From NCBI RefSeq assembly GCF_032490495.1, contig NZ_JAVYJB010000011.1:44080-108079 (forward strand): 64,000 nt of DNA, read 5' to 3'. Numbering within the stretch: the stretch's first letter is position 1; every line of letters begins with the position of its first letter. The notes beneath the pieces are model-generated. The model was not told the DNA's origin. It did no database searches and saw only the letters and a list, made by a program, of their open reading frames with translations. Both the position numbers and the translations under genes were made by a program. The DNA comes from Pilosibacter fragilis (GTDB taxonomy: Bacteria; Bacillota; Clostridia; Lachnospirales; Lachnospiraceae). Shown here piece by piece: positions 18,118-27,062 of this stretch.

Positions 18118-18895
18118 TCTGGCGTCAGGCATGCTGACCCAGAGCAGGAACTTAAATACCATCAGCAATAATATGGTGAATATCCAGACTCCTGGATATA
18201 AAAACGAAACAATGGTAAGCAGTACTTTCAAAGAAGAAATGCTTTATCGTACAGGACAGTATAGCAAAGAAAATCCAACCCAGCTGGCAACTGTTTCAAA
18301 AATAAAGACAGCAAAGCAGGTTTATACCAATTATGACCAGGGCGGTCTGGAACAGACAGATGGGATCTATGACTTTGCCTTAAATGGAAATGGCTTTTTC
18401 TGCATCCAGACATCCCAGGGCATCCGGTATACAAGGAATGGTTCATTTTCAGTAGATAAAGATGGATATCTGGTTTTAAACCAGGCAGGAAGAGTCTTAA
18501 ACAAAGAAGGACAGCCTGTCCAGATCAAAAATGAGAACTTTACAGTTGATTCCAAAGGACACATTACTGCTGCTATTACAAAACAGTCTGATGGTGAAGA
18601 AAGCGGCAGCCAGGAAGTTACCATAGAGGATTATGGAACTTTGAAAGTAGTGGATTTTCCAGATCAGGGGCAGCTTCATGCAGAGGATAATGGACTTTTC
18701 TCTACTGCACAGGCAGAAACAACGCCTGCAGATACAACTGTTCAATGGAAAATGCTGGAAAAATCCAATGTAGACATGGTGGAGCAGATGACAGCTATGA
18801 TGTCATCCCAGAGAGCGCTTCAAAGCGCAGCCCAGTCACTGAAAATGTATGATCAGATCATGAGTAAGTCTGTGTCAGATGTCGGTAAGCTGTAA
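18098..18895 (+). CDS. Flagellar hook-basal body (rod) protein, FlgF/FlgG family, first copy
   Basis: 265 residues. N-terminal rod signature MYQGFYNLASGMLTQSRNLN with ISNNMVNIQTPGYKN; central beta-rich region (NGNGFFCIQTSQGIRYTRNG, VDKDGYLVLNQAGRVLNKEG); C-terminal LEKSNVDMVEQMTAMMSSQR. This is the FlgF/FlgG architecture of distal-rod proteins. It corresponds in position to Bacillus flhO/flhP, which lie apart from the main hook genes. Which of the two neighbours is FlgF and which FlgG cannot be settled by eye. It overlaps fliA by 20 bases. Confidence 0.9.
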   Translation: MYQGFYNLASGMLTQSRNLNTISNNMVNIQTPGYKNETMVSSTFKEEMLYRTGQYSKENPTQLATVSKIKTAKQVYTNYDQGGLEQTDGIYDFALNGNGFFCIQTSQGIRYTRNGSFSVDKDGYLVLNQAGRVLNKEGQPVQIKNENFTVDSKGHITAAITKQSDGEESGSQEVTIEDYGTLKVVDFPDQGQLHAEDNGLFSTAQAETTPADTTVQWKMLEKSNVDMVEQMTAMMSSQRALQSAAQSLKMYDQIMSKSVSDVGKL

Positions 18896-18908
18896 GGAGG
18901 ATAAAGAA

Positions 18909-19700
18909 ATGAATATGTCATTTTATACAGGAGCAGCAGGAGCCGGACAGTTTACAAAAAAACTGTCAGTTGTATCCAATAACCTGGCCAATATCAACAA
19001 TACAGGCTTTAAACCTAAAACAGCGGCTTTTTCTGAACTGATCCACTATAATCTTAATGATTCTGAAAATGCCCAGACAGAGCTGCAGACAGGTTCAGGA
19101 GCCAGAGTGGAGCGTACCTGGACGGATTTTAGTACAGCCGGTGCTACTCAGACCGGAAAAGAATATGATTATGCAATTATGGAGCCTAATGCATTTTTTA
19201 TGATACAGGATCCTGCGTCAGGTGAGATCACCTATACAAGAAACGGTCATTTTCACAGGGGAGAACGTGAAGATGGATTTTATCTTACAACAGAAGATGG
19301 AAAGCTGGTGCTGGACCAGAACCGGCAGCCTCTTAAGCTGGAAGTAACAGATGTAGAAAAGCTGCAGGAGGAATCAGAGTCAGAAGACGATGACTACGAT
19401 ACAGATGATACAGACAGCACAGAGGATGATACTGACCTTCCTAAGGTAAGTGTATACACATTTTCAAACCCCAGCCGTCTCTTAAGCGTAGGAGATAATG
19501 AATATAAAGCACAGGATGGAATGGAAGCTTCTTTAAAATCAGATGCGGTCCTGCAAAAAGGGGCACTGGAGAATTCAGGCACCGATATGGCAAAAGAAAT
19601 GGTCCATGTGATCGAATGTCAGAGAGCCTTTTCTTATGCTGTAAAAATGATCACTACATCAGATGATATAGAGGGAACGATCAATTCACTGAGAGGATAA
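18909..19700 (+). CDS. Flagellar hook-basal body (rod) protein, FlgF/FlgG family, second copy
   Basis: 263 residues from ATG 18909, which follows AAGGAGG; the open frame begins earlier but that part lies inside the preceding gene. The N-terminus (FYTGAAGAGQFTKKLSVVSN, NLANINNTGFKPKTAAFSEL) and the C-terminus (LENSGTDMAKEMVHVIECQR) are rod-family halves. Between them is an acidic insert (about residues 155-180, Asp/Glu/Ser/Thr-rich) that is not typical. The central NGHFHRGEREDGFYLTTEDG repeats the beta-strand pattern of the first copy. Second distal-rod subunit, exported without a cleaved signal peptide. Confidence 0.88.
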   Translation: MNMSFYTGAAGAGQFTKKLSVVSNNLANINNTGFKPKTAAFSELIHYNLNDSENAQTELQTGSGARVERTWTDFSTAGATQTGKEYDYAIMEPNAFFMIQDPASGEITYTRNGHFHRGEREDGFYLTTEDGKLVLDQNRQPLKLEVTDVEKLQEESESEDDDYDTDDTDSTEDDTDLPKVSVYTFSNPSRLLSVGDNEYKAQDGMEASLKSDAVLQKGALENSGTDMAKEMVHVIECQRAFSYAVKMITTSDDIEGTINSLRG

Positions 19701-19708
19701 GGTAAAAA

Positions 19709-20329
19709 ATGGAAATAAAGCGATATGAAGATATGGACCTGCAGGCTCTGGATGTAATGCGGGAGATCGGCAGTATCGGTACTAGTCATGCAGCAACTGC
19801 TCTTTCCAAGCTTCTGCAGAAAGAAGTCCGGATCTCGATCCCATCTGTGAATATCCTTGGATACAATGATGCCATGAACCGGATCGGTGATGCGGAGGAG
19901 CTTGTTGCAGCAGCCCTTGTAAAAATGTCAGGTGATATTGAGGGGTTGATGCTGTTCCTTTTCGACCTGGATTTTGCAAATGAGGTATTGGAAAAACTGC
20001 TTGGAAGCCGTTATAAGTCCTTTCTGGATATGGACGAAATGGCCAGATCAGCACTGGTAGAAGTAGGAAACATCATTATCTGTTCTTATATAAATGCTTT
20101 TTCACAACTTGTAAATGTAGAGGTGGAACTGTCTGTTCCAAGTGCTACCATCAACATGCTGGGTGGGATCTTAATGGTACCTATTGCTGAGTATGGATAT
20201 GAAACAGATAAACTGATGTATTGCAATGCAGATTTTGTGATCGGCGGAAAAGCACTTTCTGACTGGCTGCTCATGCTGCCGGACATTCGTTCTCTAAACG
20301 ATATTTTAGAGAGGTTGGGAGTTTCATAA
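19709..20329 (+). CDS. cheC: CheY-P phosphatase CheC
   Basis: 206 residues. CheC dephosphorylates CheY-P and binds CheD. The family active site is D/S-x3-E-x2-N-x22-P, present twice. The second site is intact: S114, E118, N121, P144. The first has D15, E19 and P45 but Ser at position 22 where Asn is expected (REIGSIGTSHAATALSKLL), so it may be weak or inactive. Length matches Bacillus CheC. The cheD ATG overlaps the stop codon, fitting the known CheC-CheD partnership. Confidence 0.94.
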   Translation: MEIKRYEDMDLQALDVMREIGSIGTSHAATALSKLLQKEVRISIPSVNILGYNDAMNRIGDAEELVAAALVKMSGDIEGLMLFLFDLDFANEVLEKLLGSRYKSFLDMDEMARSALVEVGNIIICSYINAFSQLVNVEVELSVPSATINMLGGILMVPIAEYGYETDKLMYCNADFVIGGKALSDWLLMLPDIRSLNDILERLGVS

Positions 20330-20817
20330 TGATCGGAGGCACAGAATTAAAAGTAGGAATCGGTGATATGAAGTTTTCACGAGGGGAAGGAAGGATCATA
20401 ACCTATGCTTTGGGTTCCTGTATCGGGATAACCTTTTATGATCCGGTTACCCGTCTGGGAGCACTTCTGCACATCATGCTTCCGGCACAGTTTGAAGGAA
20501 AGGATTCCAATCCATTTAAATTTGCAGACAGCGGCATCAGGGAAACCCTCAGAAAGCTGAAAATATTCGGTATGATAAAAAGCCGGATGGTAGTTAAGAT
20601 TGCAGGGGGAGCCAAGATGTTTGAGATCAGCGGAAACAGCAGCTTTGGAAATATCGGGCAGAGAAATGCAGAAAGTGTAAAAAAAGTCATGGCCCAGGAA
20701 GGAATCTGTATCGCAGCAGAGGATACAGGAGGAAATTATGCCCGTACCATGCTTTTAGATCTTGCAACAGGCGATGTGATCGTGCGTACAGTGGGACGAC
20801 CGGAACGCCATCTATAG
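20329..20817 (+). CDS. cheD: Chemoreceptor glutamine deamidase CheD
   Basis: 162 residues. CheD deamidates receptor glutamines and stimulates CheC. The catalytic Cys is in YALGSCIGITFYD and the catalytic His in GALLHIMLP; a conserved Lys-Ile-Ala-Gly-Gly-Ala turn follows (VVKIAGGAKMF). The start ATG overlaps the cheC stop (taATGa). After its stop a short hairpin (20833-20848) lies before cheV. Confidence 0.95.
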   Translation: MIGGTELKVGIGDMKFSRGEGRIITYALGSCIGITFYDPVTRLGALLHIMLPAQFEGKDSNPFKFADSGIRETLRKLKIFGMIKSRMVVKIAGGAKMFEISGNSSFGNIGQRNAESVKKVMAQEGICIAAEDTGGNYARTMLLDLATGDVIVRTVGRPERHL

Positions 20818-20832
20818 CCAGGGCTTTCATTT

Positions 20833-20848
20833 ATGGTGGTGTCACCAT
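20833..20848. other. Short hairpin between cheD and cheV
   Basis: ATGGTG and CACCAT flank a four-base loop. There is no T-tract, so it is not a clear terminator; it could stabilise or process the long transcript. Confidence 0.4.
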
Positions 20849-20887
20849 CTGTGGCATGCCTGTTTACAGAAAAAAGGAGAGAAGATC

Positions 20888-21826
20888 ATGGTCAAAAATG
20901 AAAAAGAAGGGATTCTTTTAGAATCAGGAACAAACGAGATTGAAGTAATGAAATTCACAGTTATGGGTGAATTTTATGGCATTAATGTGGCAAAAGTCCA
21001 GGAGATCATCATGAGTGAAAAGGTAAAACCGATGCCTCATGCAAACCCGGCAGTAGAAGGCATCTTTAAACCAAGGGATGAGCTGATCACAGTGATCAAC
21101 CTGGCAAAATATCTTACAGGAGATGACCGGGAAAATGGGCCAAGAGATCTGTTTATCGTAACAAATTTTAATAAAATGACGGTCGCTTTCCGGGTAGACA
21201 GCATCGAAGGTATCAGCAGGATTTCATGGAAAGATATACAGAAGCCAGATAAGACCATTGCAAATGGAGATGACAGTGTTGCTACCGGTATTGCCCAGTG
21301 CGGAAAAGAGCTGGTGATCATCCTGGATTTTGAAAAGATCGTGGCAGAGATCGCACCGGAAACAACTATACAGGTGGCAGATGTAGATAAGATGGGAGAC
21401 CGCCCTATCTGCAACAGTCCTATTGTGATCGCGGAAGATTCCATTCTTTTAAGTAAAATGATCGATGATTCCCTGGAAAGAGCCGGATTTACCAATGTAA
21501 AGAATTTTTCCAATGGCCAGGAGGCATGGGATTACCTTTCACAAATACATAATGATTCTGATCTGTATGATAAGGTCAATCTGGTCATTACAGATATCGA
21601 AATGCCGGAAATGGATGGCCACAGGCTTACAAAGCTGATCAAGGATGACGAACATTTAAAGAAGATCCCGGTTATCATCTTCTCTTCCCTGATCAATGAG
21701 CAGATGAGGCAGAAGGGGAAAGAATTAGGTGCAGACGAACAGCTTTCCAAGCCGGAGATCGGGCATCTGATCACAGTAATGGATGAACTGCTTGCCCGTT
21801 TTAAAAAACAGTACAGTCAGCAGTAA
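20888..21826 (+). CDS. cheV: Chemotaxis coupling protein CheV (CheW domain plus receiver)
   Basis: 312 residues. Residues about 18-160 are a CheW-like coupling domain (FTVMGEFYGINVAKVQEIIM, VEGIFKPRDELITVINLAKYL). Residues about 175-305 are a receiver domain with the phosphoacceptor Asp in LVITDIEMPEMDGHRL, an acidic pair in VIAEDSILL and a Lys in QLSKPE. CheV links receptors to CheA and adapts signalling by phosphorylation. It is preceded by AAAAGGAGAG and followed 14 bases later by the hemerythrin receptor gene. Confidence 0.95.
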   Translation: MVKNEKEGILLESGTNEIEVMKFTVMGEFYGINVAKVQEIIMSEKVKPMPHANPAVEGIFKPRDELITVINLAKYLTGDDRENGPRDLFIVTNFNKMTVAFRVDSIEGISRISWKDIQKPDKTIANGDDSVATGIAQCGKELVIILDFEKIVAEIAPETTIQVADVDKMGDRPICNSPIVIAEDSILLSKMIDDSLERAGFTNVKNFSNGQEAWDYLSQIHNDSDLYDKVNLVITDIEMPEMDGHRLTKLIKDDEHLKKIPVIIFSSLINEQMRQKGKELGADEQLSKPEIGHLITVMDELLARFKKQYSQQ

Positions 21827-21840
21827 GGAGGACTCTAAGG

Positions 21841-22980
21841 ATGGAAAAATATGTATTAACACAGGATCTTGTAACAGGAAATGAACTGATCGACAGTGAG
21901 CACAGGAAGATTTTTGACAAAGTCAATACCCTTCTGGATGCATGCTCAAAGGGAAAGGGAAGAGAAAATCTCTCAAGTCTGGGAGAATTTCTTGTTGAAT
22001 ATGTAACGAAACACTTTTCAGATGAGGAGGATCTCCAGAAGCAGTCAAAATATCCGGAATATACAGAACATCATAAATTTCATGAATGGTATAAACAGAA
22101 ACTGGGGGATGCCATTATAAAAATGGAGCAGGAAGGTCCGACGATCAATTCCCTGGGCGAGATCAACTATATGGTAAGCGTGCTGGTTAAGCATATCCGG
22201 GCAACAGACCGCAAGCTGGCCCAGTGGATCCAGAATGGGACCAAAAATGAAGATACAGCTTCTAAAGCGGCAACAGGATCAGCAGTATCAGGGAAAACTT
22301 CCTATATGGATACCGTTTCAAAAGATGAAAGTACAGAAAATCTGGATATCCGCCAGATCCTGGATATAAAAGAACTTCAGCGGATCCAGGATCTGTTTTT
22401 AACGGTCACAGGCATGACAGCAGCAGTAGTGGATATGAAAGGAAAATACATTACGAGAGGAAACTCCTTTACCAGCTTTTACAGCAGGTATACCAATGGA
22501 AAACATAATGAGCTGCGAGAGTTTACCCAGGATCTTACAGTAGGAGGATTCCGTGCAGGTACAGTGATCGGCGGTATCGTCCTTGGAGATTACCCGGATG
22601 ATTCAGCCCCAAGCCAGGAAGTAGTAAGTGCCGGTGGGCAGCTTTTAGCTGAGATGCTGAATCTGTGGGCTAATGCCCTTTATTACCGGAAGAGCAATGC
22701 AGACAGCGTAGAAGCATTTGCAAAAGAGGAAAAGAAAGTACGGGATGCAGTAGGACAGATCAAGTATAAGGCAAAGGGACTGGAGCAGACAGCCACGATG
22801 GAAAAAATGCTTTCCCTGAATGCAGCCATTGAAGCAGGCCGTGCCGGAAAAGCAGGTGTAGGCTTTGGTGTTGTAGCAGATGAGATCGGACGTATGGCAA
22901 ATGAGTCAGCAGCTGTATATCAGGAGATCCAGGAACTGGTAAAACAGGTAGAGGAATCCATGGAACGCCTTGGAGAATAA
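21841..22980 (+). CDS. Soluble hemerythrin-PocR chemoreceptor-like protein
   Basis: 379 residues, no membrane helix. Residues 1-130 are a bacteriohemerythrin domain with the full di-iron ligand set: H21, H58, E62, H77, H81, H118, D123. Residues about 170-290 resemble a PocR-type sensory domain (LDIRQILDIKELQRIQDLFL ... VVDMKGKYI). The last 80 residues look like a very short methyl-accepting signalling tip (MLSLNAAIEAGRAGKAGVGF, VVADEIGRMANES), the part that contacts CheA/CheW. Inference: cytoplasmic oxygen (or redox) sensor feeding the chemotaxis array. Family knowledge: hemerythrin domains bind O2 and occur in some chemoreceptors. The long coiled-coil stalk and methylation helices are missing. 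Confidence 0.85.
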   Translation: MEKYVLTQDLVTGNELIDSEHRKIFDKVNTLLDACSKGKGRENLSSLGEFLVEYVTKHFSDEEDLQKQSKYPEYTEHHKFHEWYKQKLGDAIIKMEQEGPTINSLGEINYMVSVLVKHIRATDRKLAQWIQNGTKNEDTASKAATGSAVSGKTSYMDTVSKDESTENLDIRQILDIKELQRIQDLFLTVTGMTAAVVDMKGKYITRGNSFTSFYSRYTNGKHNELREFTQDLTVGGFRAGTVIGGIVLGDYPDDSAPSQEVVSAGGQLLAEMLNLWANALYYRKSNADSVEAFAKEEKKVRDAVGQIKYKAKGLEQTATMEKMLSLNAAIEAGRAGKAGVGFGVVADEIGRMANESAAVYQEIQELVKQVEESMERLGE

Positions 22981-23040
22981 TACAGGGAGATCTTTCAGAA
23001 AATATTGTATGCAGAAGAGAGGATAAAAGGAGATACATAA

Positions 23041-23811
23041 ATGGTCATTACGGTTTCAAATCAAAAAGGCGGTGTGGGAAAGACCACAACATCAGCAGCG
23101 CTGGCTGCAGGATTTTCGATGGCAGGTAAAAAGGTTCTGTGTATAGACCTGGATCCCCAGGGAAATCTTGGATTCTGCCTTGGTCTGGATACCGAAGGAG
23201 GATCTACTATACTGGATGTATTAAAAGGAGATATATCCATACAAAAGGCTATCAGCCGCACAGAAGGGATCGATATCCTTCCTTCTGATATTACATTAAG
23301 CAGCAGTGGTCTGGAGTATAATCCGGGAGAAGAAAAAGAATCTATTTTAAAAAATGTTTTAAAGCCGGTAATGGATTTTTATGACTATATTGTGATCGAT
23401 ACACCCCCTGCCTTAAATCTTCTCACAGTTAACGCATATGCAGTTTCTGATTATCTTATTATACCAATGGCATCGGATATCCTCAGTCTGGTTGGACTGT
23501 CACAGTTAAAGGAAACAGTAGAATCTGTCCGCATACAGATCAATCCCGGCCTTAAGATCATGGGTATCCTGCTAAACCGCTTTAATCCAAGAACATGTCT
23601 TTGCAGGGATGTATTGGAAATGGCCGGGCAGCTGGCCGCGCAGCTGGAAACCCGGGTATTTGACACAAAAATAAGGTCCGGAGTGGCGATTGCAGAAGCA
23701 CCGGCCCATGGAGAAAGTATTTTTGAGTACAGTCCGAGAGCATCAGCTGTAAAGGATTATGGAAAGTTTTTAGATGAGGTAGAAAAGATCATAGGTTTCA
23801 GGGAGAAATAA
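23041..23811 (+). CDS. ParA/Soj-family ATPase
   Basis: 256 residues. Deviant Walker A at the very N-terminus (SNQKGGVGKTTTSAALA), switch motifs DLDPQGNLG and DTPPALNLLTVNA. It begins at the Walker motif like chromosomal ParA/Soj proteins and lacks the N-terminal extension of FlhG/MinD-type flagellar ATPases. Its place at the end of the motility-chemotaxis operon, next to a ComFB-domain protein, suggests a role in positioning chemotaxis or flagellar machinery rather than plasmid partition (inference). No parB or parS-like sequence was seen nearby. SD AAAGGAG lies before the ATG. Confidence 0.9.
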   Translation: MVITVSNQKGGVGKTTTSAALAAGFSMAGKKVLCIDLDPQGNLGFCLGLDTEGGSTILDVLKGDISIQKAISRTEGIDILPSDITLSSSGLEYNPGEEKESILKNVLKPVMDFYDYIVIDTPPALNLLTVNAYAVSDYLIIPMASDILSLVGLSQLKETVESVRIQINPGLKIMGILLNRFNPRTCLCRDVLEMAGQLAAQLETRVFDTKIRSGVAIAEAPAHGESIFEYSPRASAVKDYGKFLDEVEKIIGFREK

Positions 23812-23812
23812 T

Positions 23813-24508
23813 ATGGCAAAAAAAACAAATAAAACCTCACATGTGCTGAACCTTATCACAGGTTCACAGCCGCCAGTTGCGTCTTCTGGCGAAACACAGC
23901 CGTCTTCTTCAGCTTCCGGTGAAACACAGCAGGAAGGATCAGCTGCTGAAGAACCGGTAAGAGTGCCTTCCGCTAATGTGACTGTAGTTGATCCAAGAGA
24001 AGAAGGAAAGCTGGCAGAAGAGATCCAGAAGAATCTGATCCAGGAGCTGGAAAAAGAACAGACAGAAGAGCAGGCAGAACAGCCCGGGGAGCAGGAAGAA
24101 CAGTCGGAAGAACAGTCGGAAGAACAGTCAGAAGAACAGACAGAAGAACAGACAGAGCAGCCCAAAACAAACGCAGGGACACCTGTACAGAAAGAACCGG
24201 AACAACAGGAAGAGCAGAAGCAGGAAGATGGTCCAAGTTACCGGGTCGTAAATATCATGGAGGAGATTCTTACTCCGGAACTGATCCTTGACGCACTGAA
24301 AAGCAATGATACCTGTACCTGCAGCCGCTGTCAGGCAGATGTGAAGGCGCTGATGCTTACCAGGCTGCCGCCCAAATATATTGTAGCAGATAATACGACA
24401 GTCCCGATGCTGTTAACCTTTTACCGCAATAAATTCCGTGTGGCTGTTTTAAGTCAGTCCATGAGAGCCTGTATGGAAGTAAAAGAACATCCACGCCATA
24501 TCTTATAA
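23813..24508 (+). CDS. ComFB-domain protein with Glu/Gln repeat linker
   Basis: 231 residues. Short basic N-terminus (MAKKTNKTSHVLNLITG), then a disordered Ser/Glu/Gln/Pro-rich linker including five 12-base units (24095-24154) encoding EEQS/EEQT, then a C-terminal ComFB-type domain: VVNIMEEILTPELILDAL, two cysteine pairs in CTCSRCQADV, and LMLTRLPPKYIVADN. ComFB proteins have recently been described as cyclic-dinucleotide receptors, so this may be a c-di-GMP-responsive partner of the ParA-like ATPase one base upstream (inference). The N-terminal 17 residues could be a docking peptide. The fliD promoter begins inside its last codons. Confidence 0.75.
   Translation: MAKKTNKTSHVLNLITGSQPPVASSGETQPSSSASGETQQEGSAAEEPVRVPSANVTVVDPREEGKLAEEIQKNLIQELEKEQTEEQAEQPGEQEEQSEEQSEEQSEEQTEEQTEQPKTNAGTPVQKEPEQQEEQKQEDGPSYRVVNIMEEILTPELILDALKSNDTCTCSRCQADVKALMLTRLPPKYIVADNTTVPMLLTFYRNKFRVAVLSQSMRACMEVKEHPRHIL
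24095..24154 (+). repeat. 12-base tandem repeat in the ComFB-protein linker
   Basis: Five consecutive near-identical units of 12 bases (gaagaacagtcg and variants), in frame. They extend an acidic Glu/Gln linker. Confidence 0.9.
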
Positions 24509-24529
24509 ATTTTCATGCTGCGCCGAAAT
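24503..24529 (+). promoter_or_regulatory. Sigma-28-type promoter for fliD operon
   Basis: TTAT at 24503-24506, exactly 15 bases, then GCCGAAAT at 24522-24529. The -10 is close to the sigma-28 consensus GCCGATAA. The -35 falls inside the stop region of the preceding gene. Leads into a leader of about 90 bases before fliD. Confidence 0.75.
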
Positions 24530-24626
24530 ATTTATATAGAATCTATAGAATCACAGGGATAAAGTATACAGAAGCGGCGCATTTTATGTACTCCGCGACA
24601 TCACATGACTGAAAGGAGCAGCAGAT

Positions 24627-27047
24627 ATGTCAAGTGTATCAAGAACAAGCAGCAGTCTTGGAAATACAGCTTTAAGAGGATTTGGTGGTTTAGCTTCCGG
24701 TATTGACAGGGATGCACTGATCGAACAGATGACAGCAAGAACAACATCCAAGATCACATCCAAGAAACAGGCTATGACCAAACTGGAATGGAAGCGGGAT
24801 GCATATCGTTCTATCAGCAATAAGATCATAGATCTTCAGGACAATTACCTTAGCTATTCAGCAACAAAGAGCTTAAAAAACAGTGATTTCTTTGCAAAAA
24901 ACCAGGTCAGTGTACAGGGAAATCCTGACTATACAAAATATATATCAGCGACAGGAAACGCAGACACTGCATCCAGAGTGTCAGTTCTGGGAGTAAACAA
25001 ATTAGCAACATCTGCCACATTGATCTCCGGCGAAAAGAAAACAGATTCAGCTATTACCTTAGGCGGCATCAGCGCGTCTGATTTTAGCAATAAAGAAATA
25101 AAGACCTCCAATCTTTCCGGAACGAAGCTGACATTTGGAACCTACAGTATTACAGATAAGCAGTTTACAACGGAAGCAACCTTTACGTTCCCCACCAGTT
25201 ATGAAAAAAAGCTGGACGATGGAAAAACAGAGACAGTTACCATTGATTATACGGCTAGTTCTGACAAGATAGTAGAACAGCTGAATGAAGCCCTTGATTC
25301 CCAGGGATTTCTCGGAAAAGATGGAAAGAGCGGCATTAAATTTACACTGAATGGTGATCAGATCCAGATCAGTCAGACAGACAGTATTACCGATAAAGGA
25401 AAAAGCTGTGTGATCAGGGAAACATCATCTGCTTTAAAGAGTCTTGGCTTTAATTCCGGCGACATGAATCAGGATGGCATTACACTTGATGAATTTAACC
25501 ACAATACATCTTCATTCGAGGCTGCAGCTATAACAAAGCAGCCCCTTTCCGCCTATCTTAAGGGAAAATCAATTTCTGTTTCTTATGGCGGACAGACAAA
25601 GAATATTGAACTGATCGGCGATAAGGAAGAGATAAAGGATTTTGAAGCTTTTAAGGATAGCTTACAGAAAAAGCTGGATAAAGCCTTCGGTTCAGAAAAG
25701 GTTACTGTAGGAACGGTTACTGTAGGAGAGGGTAAGGATTCAAAGGAGATCCTGACGTTTACTGCAAAAGACAACAAACAGACATTACAGATATCCGCAG
25801 ACTCAAAGGAACTCCAGAATGCCCTGGGTATCACATCTACCCAGTCAAACAAGATCAGTACAGGAAGCAGCCTGTGGGAGAACAGGGACAAGCTGGGACT
25901 GGGAAAATACAATACAAAAGAGGAATTAAACGACGCATTAAAAAACTTTACAGTCAATGGTGCAAAAATAGATAATATTACTGCAGATACCACAGTAGAC
26001 GGACTGCTTACTGCGATCAATAATAATAAAGATGCGGGAGTAACTGCCATCTATCTGGGCAGTGAAAATAAATTTGTTCTTTCTTCCAATGAAAAAGGTG
26101 AGGGTCGTAAGATCACCCTTGGTGCAGATCCAAATGATACTGCTGATGCAGCAAATCTCATTTTCGGCGGGGTTAGCACAGATGGCACAGATGGTGAGAT
26201 GAGTATTCTCTATAATGGGGTACAGACCACCATTACCAGCAGCAGCAATACCTTCTCCATTGACGGTCTGGATATTAGAGCCACGAATACATTTAATACA
26301 GGCTCTGCAACAGCAGAAGGCGGTGTCAGCTTTACTGCTTCAGCAGATACAGAAAAGGTGACAGAGACTGTAAAGAAATTCATTGAAGCTTATAATGCCA
26401 TGATCGATGAGGTCCGCACCCAGGCAACAACCAAGCCGGACAGTAATTATAAGCCTCTGACAGATGACCAGAAAAATGAAATGAATGAAACCTCCATTAA
26501 AAACTGGGAGGATAAGGCAAAAGAGGGTATTCTGTACAACAGCAGCGCTTTAAAAGATCTGGACAATGCTACCCAGGGCATTTTCTCTTCAATGATGATA
26601 AACGGTGTTTCTTATGACGATCTTGAAAAGATCGGAATTTCCTTCTCAGATGATTACACAGCAGGTGGAAAGATCGTATTTGATGAAGAAAAGTTTAAAA
26701 CTGCCATGGACAGTGATCCGGAAAAGGTATCAGACCTGTTCACAGGCACGCATGGTATTGTAAACACCATAGACAGTACTCTTTCTACTTATGCCACTAG
26801 ATATGCAAGTAAGAATGGAAATTCCTATGGTGTGCTTATTGAAGAGGCAGGATCTGAAAAACTAAGCCTGACCCTGACTAACAACAGTATTTATAAAGAA
26901 TTAAAGGATATGCAGGAAACCATCACAAACCTGCAGTCCCAGCTGTCAACTGAGCAGGACCGTTATATCAGTCAGTTTACGCAGATGGAAAGGCTGATCA
27001 ATCAGATGAATTCACAGTCCAGCTACCTGTCACAGTTAGGTGGCTGA
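24627..27047 (+). CDS. fliD: Flagellar filament cap protein FliD
   Basis: 806 residues, larger than the usual 450-550. N-terminal FliD domain (LRGFGGLASGIDRDALIEQM, SKKQAMTKLEWKRDAYRSIS) and C-terminal FliD domain (VKKFIEAYNAMIDEVRTQAT ... MERLINQMNSQSSYLSQLGG) are intact. The extra length is a Thr/Ser/Asn/Lys-rich central region (about residues 150-570), likely extra surface domains on the cap. FliD caps the filament and guides flagellin polymerisation. It has its own sigma-28-type promoter and is followed by fliS, its usual neighbour. SD AAAGGAG precedes the ATG. Confidence 0.93.
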   Translation: MSSVSRTSSSLGNTALRGFGGLASGIDRDALIEQMTARTTSKITSKKQAMTKLEWKRDAYRSISNKIIDLQDNYLSYSATKSLKNSDFFAKNQVSVQGNPDYTKYISATGNADTASRVSVLGVNKLATSATLISGEKKTDSAITLGGISASDFSNKEIKTSNLSGTKLTFGTYSITDKQFTTEATFTFPTSYEKKLDDGKTETVTIDYTASSDKIVEQLNEALDSQGFLGKDGKSGIKFTLNGDQIQISQTDSITDKGKSCVIRETSSALKSLGFNSGDMNQDGITLDEFNHNTSSFEAAAITKQPLSAYLKGKSISVSYGGQTKNIELIGDKEEIKDFEAFKDSLQKKLDKAFGSEKVTVGTVTVGEGKDSKEILTFTAKDNKQTLQISADSKELQNALGITSTQSNKISTGSSLWENRDKLGLGKYNTKEELNDALKNFTVNGAKIDNITADTTVDGLLTAINNNKDAGVTAIYLGSENKFVLSSNEKGEGRKITLGADPNDTADAANLIFGGVSTDGTDGEMSILYNGVQTTITSSSNTFSIDGLDIRATNTFNTGSATAEGGVSFTASADTEKVTETVKKFIEAYNAMIDEVRTQATTKPDSNYKPLTDDQKNEMNETSIKNWEDKAKEGILYNSSALKDLDNATQGIFSSMMINGVSYDDLEKIGISFSDDYTAGGKIVFDEEKFKTAMDSDPEKVSDLFTGTHGIVNTIDSTLSTYATRYASKNGNSYGVLIEEAGSEKLSLTLTNNSIYKELKDMQETITNLQSQLSTEQDRYISQFTQMERLINQMNSQSSYLSQLGG

Positions 27048-27062
27048 TGGGGGTAAGAAAGC

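Noticed and set aside
23041..23811. ParA-like gene as a sign of plasmid or phage origin
   Set aside because: Sits inside a chromosomal motility operon with normal spacing; no parB, replication or phage genes nearby.
23041..23811. ParA-like gene as flhG
   Set aside because: It starts at the Walker motif and lacks the FlhG N-terminal region; no flhF beside it.
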